Part shown: piece by piece, positions 23,710 to 32,854 of the stretch
Position numbering within the stretch: position 1 is the stretch's first letter
How the letters are laid out: the number at the start of each line of letters is the position of its first letter
Assembly (NCBI GenBank): GCA_021769425.1
Contig: JAETSX010000013.1
Location: 1-64,000 of the forward strand
DNA: 64,000 nucleotides
Reading direction: 5' to 3'
From: Eubacterium sp.
Lineage (GTDB): Bacteria; Bacillota; Clostridia; Lachnospirales; Lachnospiraceae
Translations under genes and position numbers: made by a program
The notes under the pieces: model-generated
Databases searched by the model: none
Seen by the model: only the letters and a program-made list of their open reading frames with translations
Told to the model about the DNA's origin: nothing

Positions 23710-25251
23710 TTGTACAGTATTGTATCGACAGCCATCGTCTGCGGAATTCAGAGCGTACTGATTCAGGTGGAAGCAGACGTGTGCGACGGAATGCCCGCAT
23801 TTGAAATGGTGGGCGTATTGTCCTCTGAGGTAAAAGAGGCCAGAGAACGAGTGAAGGCGGCAGTGAGAAACAGCGGGATTCGGCTGGCGCCCAAGAAAGT
23901 TACAGTTAACCTCTATCCGGCAGACATCCGCAAAACCGGAACGGGTTTTGATCTGCCCATTGCCCTTGCGGTGTTAGCGGCCCATGGCAGAATTCCTCCG
24001 GAGCGTCTGGAGGGCATTTTATTCGCCGGGGAAATCAGCCTGAACGGGGAAATCCGCGCCGCCGGCGGAATCCTTCCCATGGCGCTTGCCGCCAAAGAAG
24101 AAGGAAAGCACACCGTCTGCGTTCCCAGAGAAAATGTAAAAGAAGCGGAAATTGTAAAGGGGATGACGATTCTGCCGGCGGATAATCTGAACCAGGTGAT
24201 TGCCATGATAGAGGACTTTGCCAAATTTCCGGAACGGTTTCAAAAAAGTAATAGTATAGAAGAAACTGGGCAGGATATTCCATGTTCGGACTCAGATTTT
24301 GCAGGAATTCATGGGCAGAAGGTGTTAAAGCGCGCATGTGAAATCGCTGCGGCAGGCAGGCACAATATGCTGATGGTAGGGGCGCCGGGATCAGGGAAGA
24401 CCATGGCGGCCCGGGCTGCTGCAACCATACTGCCGCCCATGACGGACGAGGAAGCTTTGGAATTGGCCAGGATTTACAGCGTCAGCGGCAGGTTCGGGCA
24501 GCGGGAGAACAACTTCAGAGCAAGGCCGTTCCGCAGCCCTCACCATACCATCACAGCGGCGGGACTTGCCGGCGGCGGCGCAGCACCAAAGCCCGGAGAG
24601 CTGAGTCTGGCCCATAAAGGCGTATTATTTCTGGACGAGCTGACAGAATTTAAAAGGGAAGTATTAGAAACGCTGCGCCAGCCCTTAGAAGAGAAGGTAA
24701 TCCGGCTGGTGAGAAGCAGCGGCGTCTACTGTTATCCGGCAGACGTCATGCTGATCGGCGCAATGAATCCCTGCAGCTGCGGCTATTACCCGGACCGAAA
24801 CCGGTGCAGCTGCTCTGCGGCGGTGATTGAGCGTCATTTAAATAAGCTGAGCCGTCCCTTGCTGGACCGCATCGATCTTACGGTAGAGGTAAAACGTCTG
24901 CCTCTGGCTGAGATTCTTTCCCGGGAACCGGAGGAAAGCTCCCAGGTGATACGAAACAGGGTACAGCAGGCGCAAAAGGTGCAGAGCCGCAGGTTTTCAG
25001 ACAGCGGAATCTTATATAACAGCCAGATACCAGTATCCTGTATAGGGGCGTTCTGCCCCATGGAATCAGAGGCTGAAAAAGCGCTGCAGAACGCCTTTGA
25101 ACGGCTGGAAATGAGCGCTCGGGGATATTACCGGACAATCCGTGTGGCTCGTACCATCGCGGATTTGGAACATTCGGAGCAAATCTGCCGGGCGCACATT
25201 ATGGAGAGCCTGGTTTACCGGGAGATGGACAGAAAGCTGTGGGAAATGTGA
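23710..25251 (+). CDS. comM: YifB/ComM-family Mg chelatase-like AAA ATPase
   Basis: A 513-residue AAA+ protein. The N-terminal LonB-like domain (GMPAFEMVGVLSSEVKEARERV) is followed by Walker A GAPGSGKT and Walker B LFLDELTEF, and a C-terminal Mg-chelatase-type domain. ComM is a hexameric helicase that helps branch migration of integrated DNA in natural transformation. No ATG fits; I chose TTG 23710, four bases after GGGAGG, because homologues begin with YS-V at this point. The frame extends upstream to 23554 through repeat B, which is unlikely to be translated. It overlaps dprA by 13 bases. Confidence 0.9.
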   Translation: MYSIVSTAIVCGIQSVLIQVEADVCDGMPAFEMVGVLSSEVKEARERVKAAVRNSGIRLAPKKVTVNLYPADIRKTGTGFDLPIALAVLAAHGRIPPERLEGILFAGEISLNGEIRAAGGILPMALAAKEEGKHTVCVPRENVKEAEIVKGMTILPADNLNQVIAMIEDFAKFPERFQKSNSIEETGQDIPCSDSDFAGIHGQKVLKRACEIAAAGRHNMLMVGAPGSGKTMAARAAATILPPMTDEEALELARIYSVSGRFGQRENNFRARPFRSPHHTITAAGLAGGGAAPKPGELSLAHKGVLFLDELTEFKREVLETLRQPLEEKVIRLVRSSGVYCYPADVMLIGAMNPCSCGYYPDRNRCSCSAAVIERHLNKLSRPLLDRIDLTVEVKRLPLAEILSREPEESSQVIRNRVQQAQKVQSRRFSDSGILYNSQIPVSCIGAFCPMESEAEKALQNAFERLEMSARGYYRTIRVARTIADLEHSEQICRAHIMESLVYREMDRKLWEM

Positions 25252-26579
25252 CGCAGGAGAATAGAAATAAAACAGAACTTCCCAATATTGAAATCTTAAA
25301 AAAAGCAGGAAATCCCAATGCTGAAATTCCGAATAAAACAGGAAATCCCAATGCTGAAATTCCAAAGAAAGCAGGCTGTCCAGACCGATATGAATTCTGG
25401 CTGTCCGCCCTGACGTCTCTTTCCGGAAGAAAGAAAATCCATATGAAGAGAATAGTTCCGGCTGCAGAAGAGATTTACCGGATGGAACCGGAAGAACTGC
25501 AAAGAATATGCGGATTAACGGAAAAAGAGAAAGGGGCCGTAGCCGCCGGACAAAACGTAACAGAAGCCGAACTGGACGAAACCGCAGCTTATTGCTCAGA
25601 AAATGGAATTAAGCTGATTTGTTTTGGAGACAGAAGATATCCCAGCCGGCTGGAGCATATCTGCAATCCGCCTTACGGTCTGTTTTTCAGAGGCGGCTTT
25701 CCCAGAGCGTCTGACCCTTCCATTGCAGTAGTGGGAGCCAGAAATTGTTCCGCTTACGGGAAAAAGGCGGCAGAACAGATTGGTTTTGAGCTGGCCAGGC
25801 GGGGAATTTCCGTAATCAGCGGAATGGCCCTGGGTATTGACGGCGCAGGCCATTTGGGCGCGCTTCAGGCGTTAAAATCCCAGAAAACGGCTCTGCAGGA
25901 AACCGATATGCGTAGAGACGCAGACCGGTCTGCGGGATCGGCTGCCCAAAGAATTGCGCTGCAGAAGACAGGAAGAACTTACGGCATTTTGGGCTGCGGC
26001 GCAGATATCTGCTATCCGGCCAGGCACAGAGAATTATATGAAGAATTGATAAAACAGGGCGGCGTAATCTCAGAATATCCGCCCCATACCAGGCCCCGGG
26101 CCATGTTTTTCCCCCAGAGGAACCGGCTGATCAGCGGCCTTTGTGACGGAGTGATTGTAGTGGAGGCCAGAGAAAAAAGCGGCGCATTGATAACAGCAGA
26201 TTTCGCCCTGGAGCAGGGAAAAGAAGTCTATGCGGTGCCTGGAAGGATTTCAGATCCGCTGAGCCAGGGCACAAACCGGCTGATTCGGCAAGGCGCGGGA
26301 ATTTTTCTGTCAGCGGAGGACTTTCTAAAAGAAATGGATATTTTTACCGCATTTAAAAAGGCTTCTGATAAAAAACCCAAATTATCACTTGAAAAATCAG
26401 AAAGGTTGGTGTATAGTTGTCTGGATTTAAGTCCAAAAAATCTGGACATGCTTTTGACAGAAACCATGATTTCTTTCCCGGAGCTTATGGAAAATCTGGA
26501 ATCTCTGAGGGAGAAAGGATGTATACTGGAAGTATATCATAATTATTATATCAGGTCAGAACTTTCTGACTTCCCATAA
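25239..26579 (+). CDS. dprA: DNA-processing protein DprA
   Basis: Up to 446 residues. DprA binds incoming single-stranded DNA and loads RecA during transformation. A SAM-like N-terminal domain (about 50-110), the Rossmann domain (VVGARNCSAYGKK, GMALGIDGAGHLGAL, GALITADFALEQGKEVYAVPG) and a C-terminal winged helix are present. Two oddities: three 11-residue repeats at residues about 15-47, and about 35 extra residues between GALQA and TYGILGCG (nt about 25870-25980). GTG 25239 is inside comM; the start could be GTG 25248, and no ribosome binding site decides it. Intact otherwise. Confidence 0.88.
   Translation: MGNVTQENRNKTELPNIEILKKAGNPNAEIPNKTGNPNAEIPKKAGCPDRYEFWLSALTSLSGRKKIHMKRIVPAAEEIYRMEPEELQRICGLTEKEKGAVAAGQNVTEAELDETAAYCSENGIKLICFGDRRYPSRLEHICNPPYGLFFRGGFPRASDPSIAVVGARNCSAYGKKAAEQIGFELARRGISVISGMALGIDGAGHLGALQALKSQKTALQETDMRRDADRSAGSAAQRIALQKTGRTYGILGCGADICYPARHRELYEELIKQGGVISEYPPHTRPRAMFFPQRNRLISGLCDGVIVVEAREKSGALITADFALEQGKEVYAVPGRISDPLSQGTNRLIRQGAGIFLSAEDFLKEMDIFTAFKKASDKKPKLSLEKSERLVYSCLDLSPKNLDMLLTETMISFPELMENLESLREKGCILEVYHNYYIRSELSDFP
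25281..25379 (+). repeat. Three tandem 33-base repeats in the dprA 5' end
   Basis: Units start at 25281, 25314 and 25347, each beginning CCCAAT and ending with an A/G-rich GCAGG or ACAGG. Units 2 and 3 are nearly the same; unit 1 is more diverged. They encode NIEILKKAGNP, NAEIPNKTGNP and NAEIPKKAGCP. Slippage could change the length of the DprA head between strains. Confidence 0.85.
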
Positions 26580-26602
26580 AGGATAATTAAAGGAGCAGGC
26601 AC

Positions 26603-28672
26603 ATGGCAAAGTATCTTGTAATCGTGGAATCACCGGCAAAGGTGAAAACAATCAAAAAATTTCTTGGAAAGAATTATGAAGTGGCGGCATCTAACGGACA
26701 TGTGAGAGATTTACCCAAAAGCCAGCTGGGGATTGACGTGGAACATGATTATGAACCCAAATATATCACCATACGGGGAAAAGGAGACATTCTTGCCAAT
26801 CTCCGGAAGGAAGTGAAAAAGGCAGAAAAAGTATATCTGGCAACGGACCCTGACCGAGAGGGGGAAGCCATTTCCTGGCACTTGTCCAAAGCGCTGAAGC
26901 TGGAGGATAAACATGTATACCGAATCAGCTTTAATGAGATCACCAAAAACGCAGTGAAAGCTTCCTTGAAACAGGCCAGGGAAATCGACATGAACCTGGT
27001 GGACGCCCAACAGGCAAGACGCATGCTGGATCGTATGGTGGGATACCGGATCAGCCCCTTATTGTGGGCAAAGGTAAAACGCGGCTTAAGCGCAGGACGG
27101 GTCCAGTCTGTGGCACTTAGGATTATCTGCGACAGAGAAGAAGAAATCAATGCCTTTATTCCGGAAGAATACTGGACGCTGGACGCACAGCTTACGGTTC
27201 CCGGAGAGAAAAAAGCCCTGTCAGCCAAATTTTACGGAGACGAAAATGGAAAACTTACCATAAGCTCCAGAGAAGAGATGGATGAGGTATTAAAAAAACT
27301 GGAAAAAGAGAAGTATCAGGTGCTGGATGTGAAAAAGGGAGAGCGGACCAGGAAAGCTCCCCTGCCCTTTACCACAAGCACGCTGCAGCAGGAAGCGGCT
27401 AAGACACTGAATTTTTCCACACAGAAAACCATGCGCCTGGCCCAGCAGCTCTATGAAGGCGTAGACATTAAGGGACAGGGAACTGTGGGTATCATTACTT
27501 ATCTGAGAACAGACTCTGTCCGGGTTTCCGAAGAGGCCGATCAGGCGGCCAGGGAGTATATTCAGTCTTCTTACGGTGAGAATTACGTGGCCAGAGGCGG
27601 CCAGGAACAAAAGGGCGCAGGCAAGATCCAGGATGCCCACGAGGCAATCCGCCCCTCCGATATTGCCAGGACTCCTGTTATGATTAAGGAATCCTTAAGC
27701 CGGGATCAGTTCCGTTTGTACCAGCTGATTTGGAAACGGTTTACGGCAAGCCGCATGAGCAGCGCTGTTTATGAGACTACTTCCATTCAGATTGGCGCGG
27801 GGAAATTCCGGTTCCATGTGTCTGCTTCCAGAGTTGTGTTTGAAGGTTTTATGTCCGTTTACACCAGCGAAGAGGATGAAAAAGGAGAGAACAATGTCCT
27901 GCTGAAATCGCTGGATAAAGATACGGAACTGAAATTAAAAGAATTGGAAGAGAAGCAGCATTTCACCCAGCCGCCGGCTCATTTTACAGAGGCGTCCCTG
28001 GTAAAGGCATTGGAAGAGCAGGGCATCGGCCGTCCCAGCACTTATGCGCCCACCATCACTACGCTGCTGGGCAGAAGGTACGTGGTGAAAGAAAATAAGA
28101 ACCTGTATATCACAGAACTGGGAGAAGCGGTGAATTCCATTATGCTGGAAGCGTTTCCCACCATTGTAGATGAGAATTTTACAGCTAATATGGAATCCCT
28201 GCTGGATAAAGTGGCAGAGGGGAGCATTGGCTGGAAGGCTGTTGTCAGCAATTTCTATCCGGATCTGGAAGAAGCGGTGCAGGCTGCTGAGAAAGAACTG
28301 GAAAAAATTCAGATTGAAGATGAGGTCACAGACGTGGTCTGCGATTTGTGCGGCCGGAATATGGTGGTGAAATACGGCCCTCATGGGAAATTCCTGGCAT
28401 GCCCCGGATTTCCGGAGTGCCGCAATACCAAGCCCTACCTGGAGAAAATCGGAGTGCCATGCCCTAAGTGCGGAAAAGAAATCGTTCTTAAGAAAACGAA
28501 AAAGGGCAGAAAATACTATGGATGCGAGGATAATCCGGAATGCGATTTTATGAGCTGGCAGAAGCCTTCGTCTGAGAAGTGTCCGGAATGCGGCGGTTAT
28601 ATGGTGGAAAAGGGCAATAAGCTGGTTTGTGCAGAAAAACAGTGCGGATTTGTGAAGGAAAAACAGAAATGA
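26603..28672 (+). CDS. topA: DNA topoisomerase I
   Basis: A type IA topoisomerase of 689 residues that relaxes negative supercoils. The N-terminal Toprim domain (LVIVESPAKVKTIKKFLG, TDPDREGEAISWHL) is followed by the cleavage domain with nucleophile Tyr300 (GIITYLRTDS). Three C-terminal zinc ribbons each have four Cys (CDLCG..CPGFPEC, CPKCG..CEDNPEC, CPECG..CAEKQC). The ATG follows AAGGAG, 23 bases after dprA, the order commonly found in Firmicutes (dprA-topA-codY). Confidence 0.97.
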   Translation: MAKYLVIVESPAKVKTIKKFLGKNYEVAASNGHVRDLPKSQLGIDVEHDYEPKYITIRGKGDILANLRKEVKKAEKVYLATDPDREGEAISWHLSKALKLEDKHVYRISFNEITKNAVKASLKQAREIDMNLVDAQQARRMLDRMVGYRISPLLWAKVKRGLSAGRVQSVALRIICDREEEINAFIPEEYWTLDAQLTVPGEKKALSAKFYGDENGKLTISSREEMDEVLKKLEKEKYQVLDVKKGERTRKAPLPFTTSTLQQEAAKTLNFSTQKTMRLAQQLYEGVDIKGQGTVGIITYLRTDSVRVSEEADQAAREYIQSSYGENYVARGGQEQKGAGKIQDAHEAIRPSDIARTPVMIKESLSRDQFRLYQLIWKRFTASRMSSAVYETTSIQIGAGKFRFHVSASRVVFEGFMSVYTSEEDEKGENNVLLKSLDKDTELKLKELEEKQHFTQPPAHFTEASLVKALEEQGIGRPSTYAPTITTLLGRRYVVKENKNLYITELGEAVNSIMLEAFPTIVDENFTANMESLLDKVAEGSIGWKAVVSNFYPDLEEAVQAAEKELEKIQIEDEVTDVVCDLCGRNMVVKYGPHGKFLACPGFPECRNTKPYLEKIGVPCPKCGKEIVLKKTKKGRKYYGCEDNPECDFMSWQKPSSEKCPECGGYMVEKGNKLVCAEKQCGFVKEKQK

Positions 28673-28734
28673 TGAACAGAAACAATGACCTGGAATAGTT
28701 AGAAAATATAAAATTCTGCCAAAGAAAATATGAA

Positions 28735-28749
28735 AAATGTCAGAAAGTT
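28735..28749. promoter_or_regulatory. Candidate CodY box in the codY leader
   Basis: AAATGTCAGAAAGTT matches 12 of 15 positions of the CodY consensus AATTTTCWGAAAATT. It lies 78 bases before the codY ATG. A weaker relative follows near 28754-28768. Autoregulation is inferred from the match and position. Confidence 0.5.
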
Positions 28750-28826
28750 ATTGAAATTTGTCGGAAAGCATGGTAGAATTCAAAATAATACAGCAGATGT
28801 TTAGATTTTAACATGGGAGGAGTTTT

Positions 28827-29615
28827 ATGGGTGTCCAGTTGTTAGATAAGACAAGAAAAATCAATAAATTACTTCATAACAATAATTCCTCAAAGGTAGT
28901 CTTCAGCGATATCTGTGAAGTTTTGACAGAAATCCTGGATTCAAACATTCTTGTTATCAGTAAGAAAGGCAAGGTGCTTGGAACCAGTCGCAGCGAAGGA
29001 ACTGAGGAAATCAGGGAATTGATTGCAGATCAGGTGGGAGGATTTATTGATCCGCTGTTGAATGAACGTTTGCTGGGCATTTTATCCACCAAGGAGAATG
29101 TCAATCTTGAGACTCTTGGATTTGTGTTAGAGGATGTGCGCAGGTATCGGGCAATCATTACACCCATAGACATTGCAGGAGAGAGGCTGGGGACTTTGTT
29201 CGTATACCGGCTGGAACAGCAGTATGATATTGACGATATTATCTTGAGCGAATACGGAACAACCGTTGTAGGGCTGGAGATGATGCGTTCTGTGAATGAA
29301 GAAAGTGCGGAGGAGAACCGTAAAGTGCAGATTGTGAAATCCGCCATCGGGACGCTTTCTTTTTCCGAACTGGAGGCGATTACACATATTTTTGATGAAA
29401 TGGAAGGCAAGGAAGGCATTCTGGTGGCAAGCAAAATCGCAGACAGGGTCGGAATTACCAGAAGCGTCATTGTCAATGCTTTAAGGAAATTTGAAAGTGC
29501 AGGGGTAATAGAGTCCCGCTCTTCCGGGATGAAGGGCACATACATAAAAGTATTGAATGACGTGGTATTTGACGAACTGGATAAGATAAAAAAAGAGAAT
29601 ACGAAGCATAACTAA
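28827..29615 (+). CDS. codY: Global regulator CodY
   Basis: A 262-residue dimeric repressor that senses branched-chain amino acids and GTP and controls metabolism. The N-terminal GAF domain (about 1-155) contains LGTSRSEGTEE and RYRAIITPIDIAGERLGTL. The C-terminal winged helix (about 195-255) contains ASKIADRVGITRSVIVNALR. Full length for the family. GGGAGG precedes the ATG. It stands alone between topA and the flagellar operon, with its own leader of about 150 bases after topA. Confidence 0.96.
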   Translation: MGVQLLDKTRKINKLLHNNNSSKVVFSDICEVLTEILDSNILVISKKGKVLGTSRSEGTEEIRELIADQVGGFIDPLLNERLLGILSTKENVNLETLGFVLEDVRRYRAIITPIDIAGERLGTLFVYRLEQQYDIDDIILSEYGTTVVGLEMMRSVNEESAEENRKVQIVKSAIGTLSFSELEAITHIFDEMEGKEGILVASKIADRVGITRSVIVNALRKFESAGVIESRSSGMKGTYIKVLNDVVFDELDKIKKENTKHN

Positions 29616-29636
29616 ACGGATTTTGTTATTTTATTG

Positions 29637-29695
29637 CAAAAGGGATTTGTAGGCTGCGGCTATAAGGGTAGACGGTAGCGATAAGTCCCCTTTTG
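29637..29695 (+). terminator. Folded region after codY, possible terminator
   Basis: An outer stem CAAAAGGGA with TCCCCTTTTG encloses an inner stem GCTGC with GTAGC and a loop. The 3' side ends in TTTTG then TGTGT. It could end the codY transcript. The large folded interior is more than a simple terminator needs. Confidence 0.45.
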
Positions 29696-29807
29696 TGTGT
29701 AGAAAAAGGAATACTGGAATACGGTCGAAAAATGGAAGTAATAGTAGATACATCGACGGTATCACACAATATAATGTAAAAATCACAAAAAAACTGCAAA
29801 AAAATGC

Positions 29808-29835
29808 TTGCATTATTAGTAGGATAATTTATAAT
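29808..29835 (+). promoter_or_regulatory. SigA-type promoter of the fla/che operon
   Basis: TTGCAT (29808-29813) and TATAAT (29830-29835) are 16 bases apart, 67 bases before flgB. A SigA-like promoter here fits an operon that encodes its own late sigma factor (sigD) near its end. Confidence 0.65.
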
Positions 29836-29902
29836 ATAGGAGAATAGAATTTTATAATAATATGGGGGACTAGGGAAATATCAGAAGAAAGGAGTAATAT
29901 GG

Positions 29903-30301
29903 ATGATAGCCAGCGGAATTTATGATTATATTGATATAATGAATAAAGCGGCAGATGCTGCCTGGCTGCGGGAAACTGCCATCAGCCAGAATATTGCCAA
30001 TGGGGATACACCGGGGTATAAGCGGCAGGACGTGAATTTTGAAGGACTGCTTCAGCGAGAACTTGGAAAGATGAAGTATGTTTCACTGGACGAGAAAGTC
30101 AGCGAAATCAACAAAGGGCATATGGATCATCTGGATGCAGAGATTTATACTGATATTGAGAATTATTCGTACCGCTTAGACGGCAACAGCGTTGATCCGG
30201 AACAGGAATATGCGGAGCTTGCATCTACAAGGATCCAGTACAATGGATTGATTGACAGCATGACCAAAGAATTTCAGAGAATTAAGAGTGTGATAAAGTA
30301 A
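29903..30301 (+). CDS. flgB: Flagellar basal-body rod protein FlgB
   Basis: A proximal rod subunit of 132 residues, exported through the flagellar apparatus. The N-terminal rod motif is LRETAISQNIANGDTPGYKR, and the C-terminus is a helix (YAELASTRIQYNGLIDSMTK) that forms the coiled packing of rod proteins. ATG 29903 is eight bases after AAAGGAG. It is the first gene of the operon. Confidence 0.95.
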   Translation: MIASGIYDYIDIMNKAADAAWLRETAISQNIANGDTPGYKRQDVNFEGLLQRELGKMKYVSLDEKVSEINKGHMDHLDAEIYTDIENYSYRLDGNSVDPEQEYAELASTRIQYNGLIDSMTKEFQRIKSVIK

Positions 30302-30334
30302 CGGTGAAGAATAAATAAGCTGGGAGGAATGAAC

Positions 30335-30775
30335 ATGTCATTATTTCAGTCATTTGATATCAATACATCAGCATTGACTGCGCAGCGGTTCCGGATGGAT
30401 GTTATTTCTGAAAACGTTGCGAACGTTACAACCACGAGAACAGAAGACGGAACGCCGTATACCCGTAAGATTGTAACATTCCGGGAGAAGAAGGTGACGC
30501 CCTTCAGTAAGGTTTTAAGCAATACCCAGGCGGCTTATCTGGGTAATGGAGTGAAGGTATCTAAGGTTTCTGAGGATACAGACAGTGAATATGTGATGAA
30601 GTACGATCCTTCCCATCCGGATGCAGATGAGAATGGATATGTGTCTTATCCGAATGTAAACATTATAACAGAAATGACAAATATGATTGACGCCAGCCGG
30701 TCTTATGAAGCAAATTTGACAGCGTTTGAGACCAGCAAGGCAATCGCATTAAAGGGTTTGGAGCTTGGCAAGTAA
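30335..30775 (+). CDS. flgC: Flagellar basal-body rod protein FlgC
   Basis: A 146-residue rod subunit. The N-terminal MDVISENVANVTTTRT motif and C-terminal helix (NMIDASRSYEANLTAFETSK) are those of the rod/hook family. ATG 30335 is seven bases after GGGAGG. The ATG at 30329 is too close to that site. Confidence 0.95.
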   Translation: MSLFQSFDINTSALTAQRFRMDVISENVANVTTTRTEDGTPYTRKIVTFREKKVTPFSKVLSNTQAAYLGNGVKVSKVSEDTDSEYVMKYDPSHPDADENGYVSYPNVNIITEMTNMIDASRSYEANLTAFETSKAIALKGLELGK

Positions 30776-30867
30776 CTTGGATTCTGCTTAAGCTGCTGTA
30801 TAGCAGAGGATGCGTATGACAGGTTGTGCCGAAAGATAAGAAACAGGGTTAGGGAGGCTTTTTAATT

Positions 30868-31179
30868 ATGGACATATCAGTATTAAGCAGTGTAGGGTCA
30901 GAATACATAAAGAACGCGGCATTAAAGAATGGACAGCTTACCGTAGGGGACAAAGGATTTGACAGTGTGCTTCAGTCAGCCATGGATATGGTCAATGAGA
31001 CAAACGATGCACAGAACAAAGTGGAAGAGGCAGAGATGCAGTTTATGCTGGGTTACTCAACCAATACCCATGAACTGATGGCAATGCAGGAAAAAGCAGA
31101 CATTACTTTGAATTATACCACAGCGGTCAGAGATAAAATGCTTGAAGCCTATAAAGAGATTATGAATATGCAGATTTAA
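30868..31179 (+). CDS. fliE: Flagellar hook-basal body protein FliE
   Basis: A 103-residue helical protein that joins the MS ring to the rod. The C-terminal ELMAMQEKADITLNYTTAVR with RDKMLEAYKEIMNMQI is typical. A clear GGGAGG lies before the ATG. The 92 bases before it contain no gene. Confidence 0.94.
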   Translation: MDISVLSSVGSEYIKNAALKNGQLTVGDKGFDSVLQSAMDMVNETNDAQNKVEEAEMQFMLGYSTNTHELMAMQEKADITLNYTTAVRDKMLEAYKEIMNMQI

Positions 31180-31239
31180 CATTTTAGTTTAATGTAAACA
31201 AGTGAATATTACATATGAACGGGATAGGTGGAGAGTCAC

Positions 31240-32850
31240 ATGCAGGAAAGAATAAGAGAGGTGCCCCAAAGGGTCCTCGAATGGTGGAATAAGTTTTCAG
31301 TCAAACAGAAAACTTTGATTGCAAGTATCGCAGTTGCGGTAATCGTAGGCTTGATTATTGTCACCAAAATATTGACGACGCCTACAATGGTGCCGATCAG
31401 AAGCTGTACGGATACGAAGGAAGCAGCTCAGGTCAAGGAACTGTTGGAAGGAGAGCAGATATTTTACGAAGTCTCAGACGATGGGCTTGAATTCCAGGTG
31501 AAGGCGGAGGACAGGGCGAATGCTTCCATTTTACTGGGAGAGAATGGGATACCGGCCTCTTCCTACGATTTGAACAATGTATTTGAAGGCGGTTTCAGCA
31601 CCACAGAAGCAGACAAGACCAAGCGTTATCAACTTTATTTGGAGAAACAGTTAGAAGAGGATTTACAGCAGTTAGACAGCGTGAATTCCGCAACGGTTAA
31701 TCTAAGCATGCCGGTGGATGACGGAACTGTGCTGGCATTGCAGGAGGATTCCTATGCGGCGGTTACCCTGTCTTTGTCCGGGGAAATGGATGAAGACACG
31801 GCGGCAGGGCTGGCAAGGTGGATTGCAACGGCAATCGGCAACGAAGGGACGGATGACATTTCCATTCTGGACACTTCCGGGAATATGCTGTTTTCCGGCG
31901 GGGATTCCGCAACGGCCATGGGGGCTGCCAATTCACAGCTTTCCTATAAGAGCAAGGCTGAGAGCGCCGTAAAGAGCCAGGTGAAAGATATCATGATGGG
32001 AACGAATGTGTTTAACAATGTTTCCGTTGGATTGAATTTGGATGTAAGTTTTACAGAGACGAAAGAAACCAGTCATGAGTATTCTACGCCGGAAGGGCAG
32101 GATCACGGCCCGGTAGCTAACAGAAGGACTTATACATCAGAGACTACCGGCGGCGTGGAAGGTGTTCCGGGAACGGATACTAATGACGATGATACCGGAT
32201 ATATGCTGGAAGACGGAGCGGTTTCTAGTCAGGCAATAGAAGAGTTAAATGAACAGTATAATACCAATGAATTGATTCGGGAGAGCACCGGCGGCGTTGG
32301 GGAAGTCAATTATGAGAATTCTTCCATTACGGTAGTTGCCAGCCAGTACCGGAATTACAATGAGGATGCCCTTAGGGCCAGCGGACAGTTAGATGATATG
32401 ACTTTTGACGAATTTGTGGCGGCGAACCGCGAAAGAGTCCGTATGGATCTAGACGAGGATTTTGTACAGATGGTGGCAAGGGCTACCGGATTTCCGGAAG
32501 AAAATGTTATGGTAGTAGGGTATGAAGTGCCGTTTTTTGAATACTCAGACAACAGCGGCCGGGGCGTAATGGATTACCTGCCGGTAGCAATTGCGCTGAT
32601 TATCATGGCAATGCTGGGATATGTGGTATTCCGCAGCACCAGAAGGGAACAGCAGGTTGCTGAAGTGGAGCCGGAGCTTTCCGTAGAATCCCTTCTGGCA
32701 TCTACCAAAGAAGCTGAAGAGGACTCTCTGGAGGATATCGGATTCTCAGATAAATCAGAGACACGTATCCTGATAGAAAAATTTGTTGATGAAAATCCAG
32801 AAGCAGTGGCTTCTCTGCTGCGAAACTGGCTGAATGAGGAGTGGGAATAA
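31240..32850 (+). CDS. fliF: Flagellar MS-ring protein FliF
   Basis: A 536-residue membrane protein forming the MS ring. It has a transmembrane helix near residues 20-45 (QKTLIASIAVAVIVGLIIVT), ring-building motifs, a Gly/Thr-rich middle (about 290-330) and a second transmembrane helix near residue 445 (YLPVAIALIIMAMLGYVV). The cytoplasmic tail (VDENPEAVASLLRNWLNEE) binds FliG. ATG 31240 fits a GGTGGAG site better than GTG 31228. Confidence 0.94.
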   Translation: MQERIREVPQRVLEWWNKFSVKQKTLIASIAVAVIVGLIIVTKILTTPTMVPIRSCTDTKEAAQVKELLEGEQIFYEVSDDGLEFQVKAEDRANASILLGENGIPASSYDLNNVFEGGFSTTEADKTKRYQLYLEKQLEEDLQQLDSVNSATVNLSMPVDDGTVLALQEDSYAAVTLSLSGEMDEDTAAGLARWIATAIGNEGTDDISILDTSGNMLFSGGDSATAMGAANSQLSYKSKAESAVKSQVKDIMMGTNVFNNVSVGLNLDVSFTETKETSHEYSTPEGQDHGPVANRRTYTSETTGGVEGVPGTDTNDDDTGYMLEDGAVSSQAIEELNEQYNTNELIRESTGGVGEVNYENSSITVVASQYRNYNEDALRASGQLDDMTFDEFVAANRERVRMDLDEDFVQMVARATGFPEENVMVVGYEVPFFEYSDNSGRGVMDYLPVAIALIIMAMLGYVVFRSTRREQQVAEVEPELSVESLLASTKEAEEDSLEDIGFSDKSETRILIEKFVDENPEAVASLLRNWLNEEWE

Positions 32851-32854
32851 AACT

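Noticed and set aside
25281..25379. CRISPR-like array
   Set aside because: The units are contiguous and in frame within dprA, without spacers or cas genes nearby.
29637..29695. Cyclic di-GMP (GEMM) riboswitch before the flagellar operon
   Set aside because: The expected conserved core (GCAAA near a GNRA-receptor pair) is absent, and the fold lies upstream of the promoter at 29808, so it would not be in the fla transcript from that promoter.
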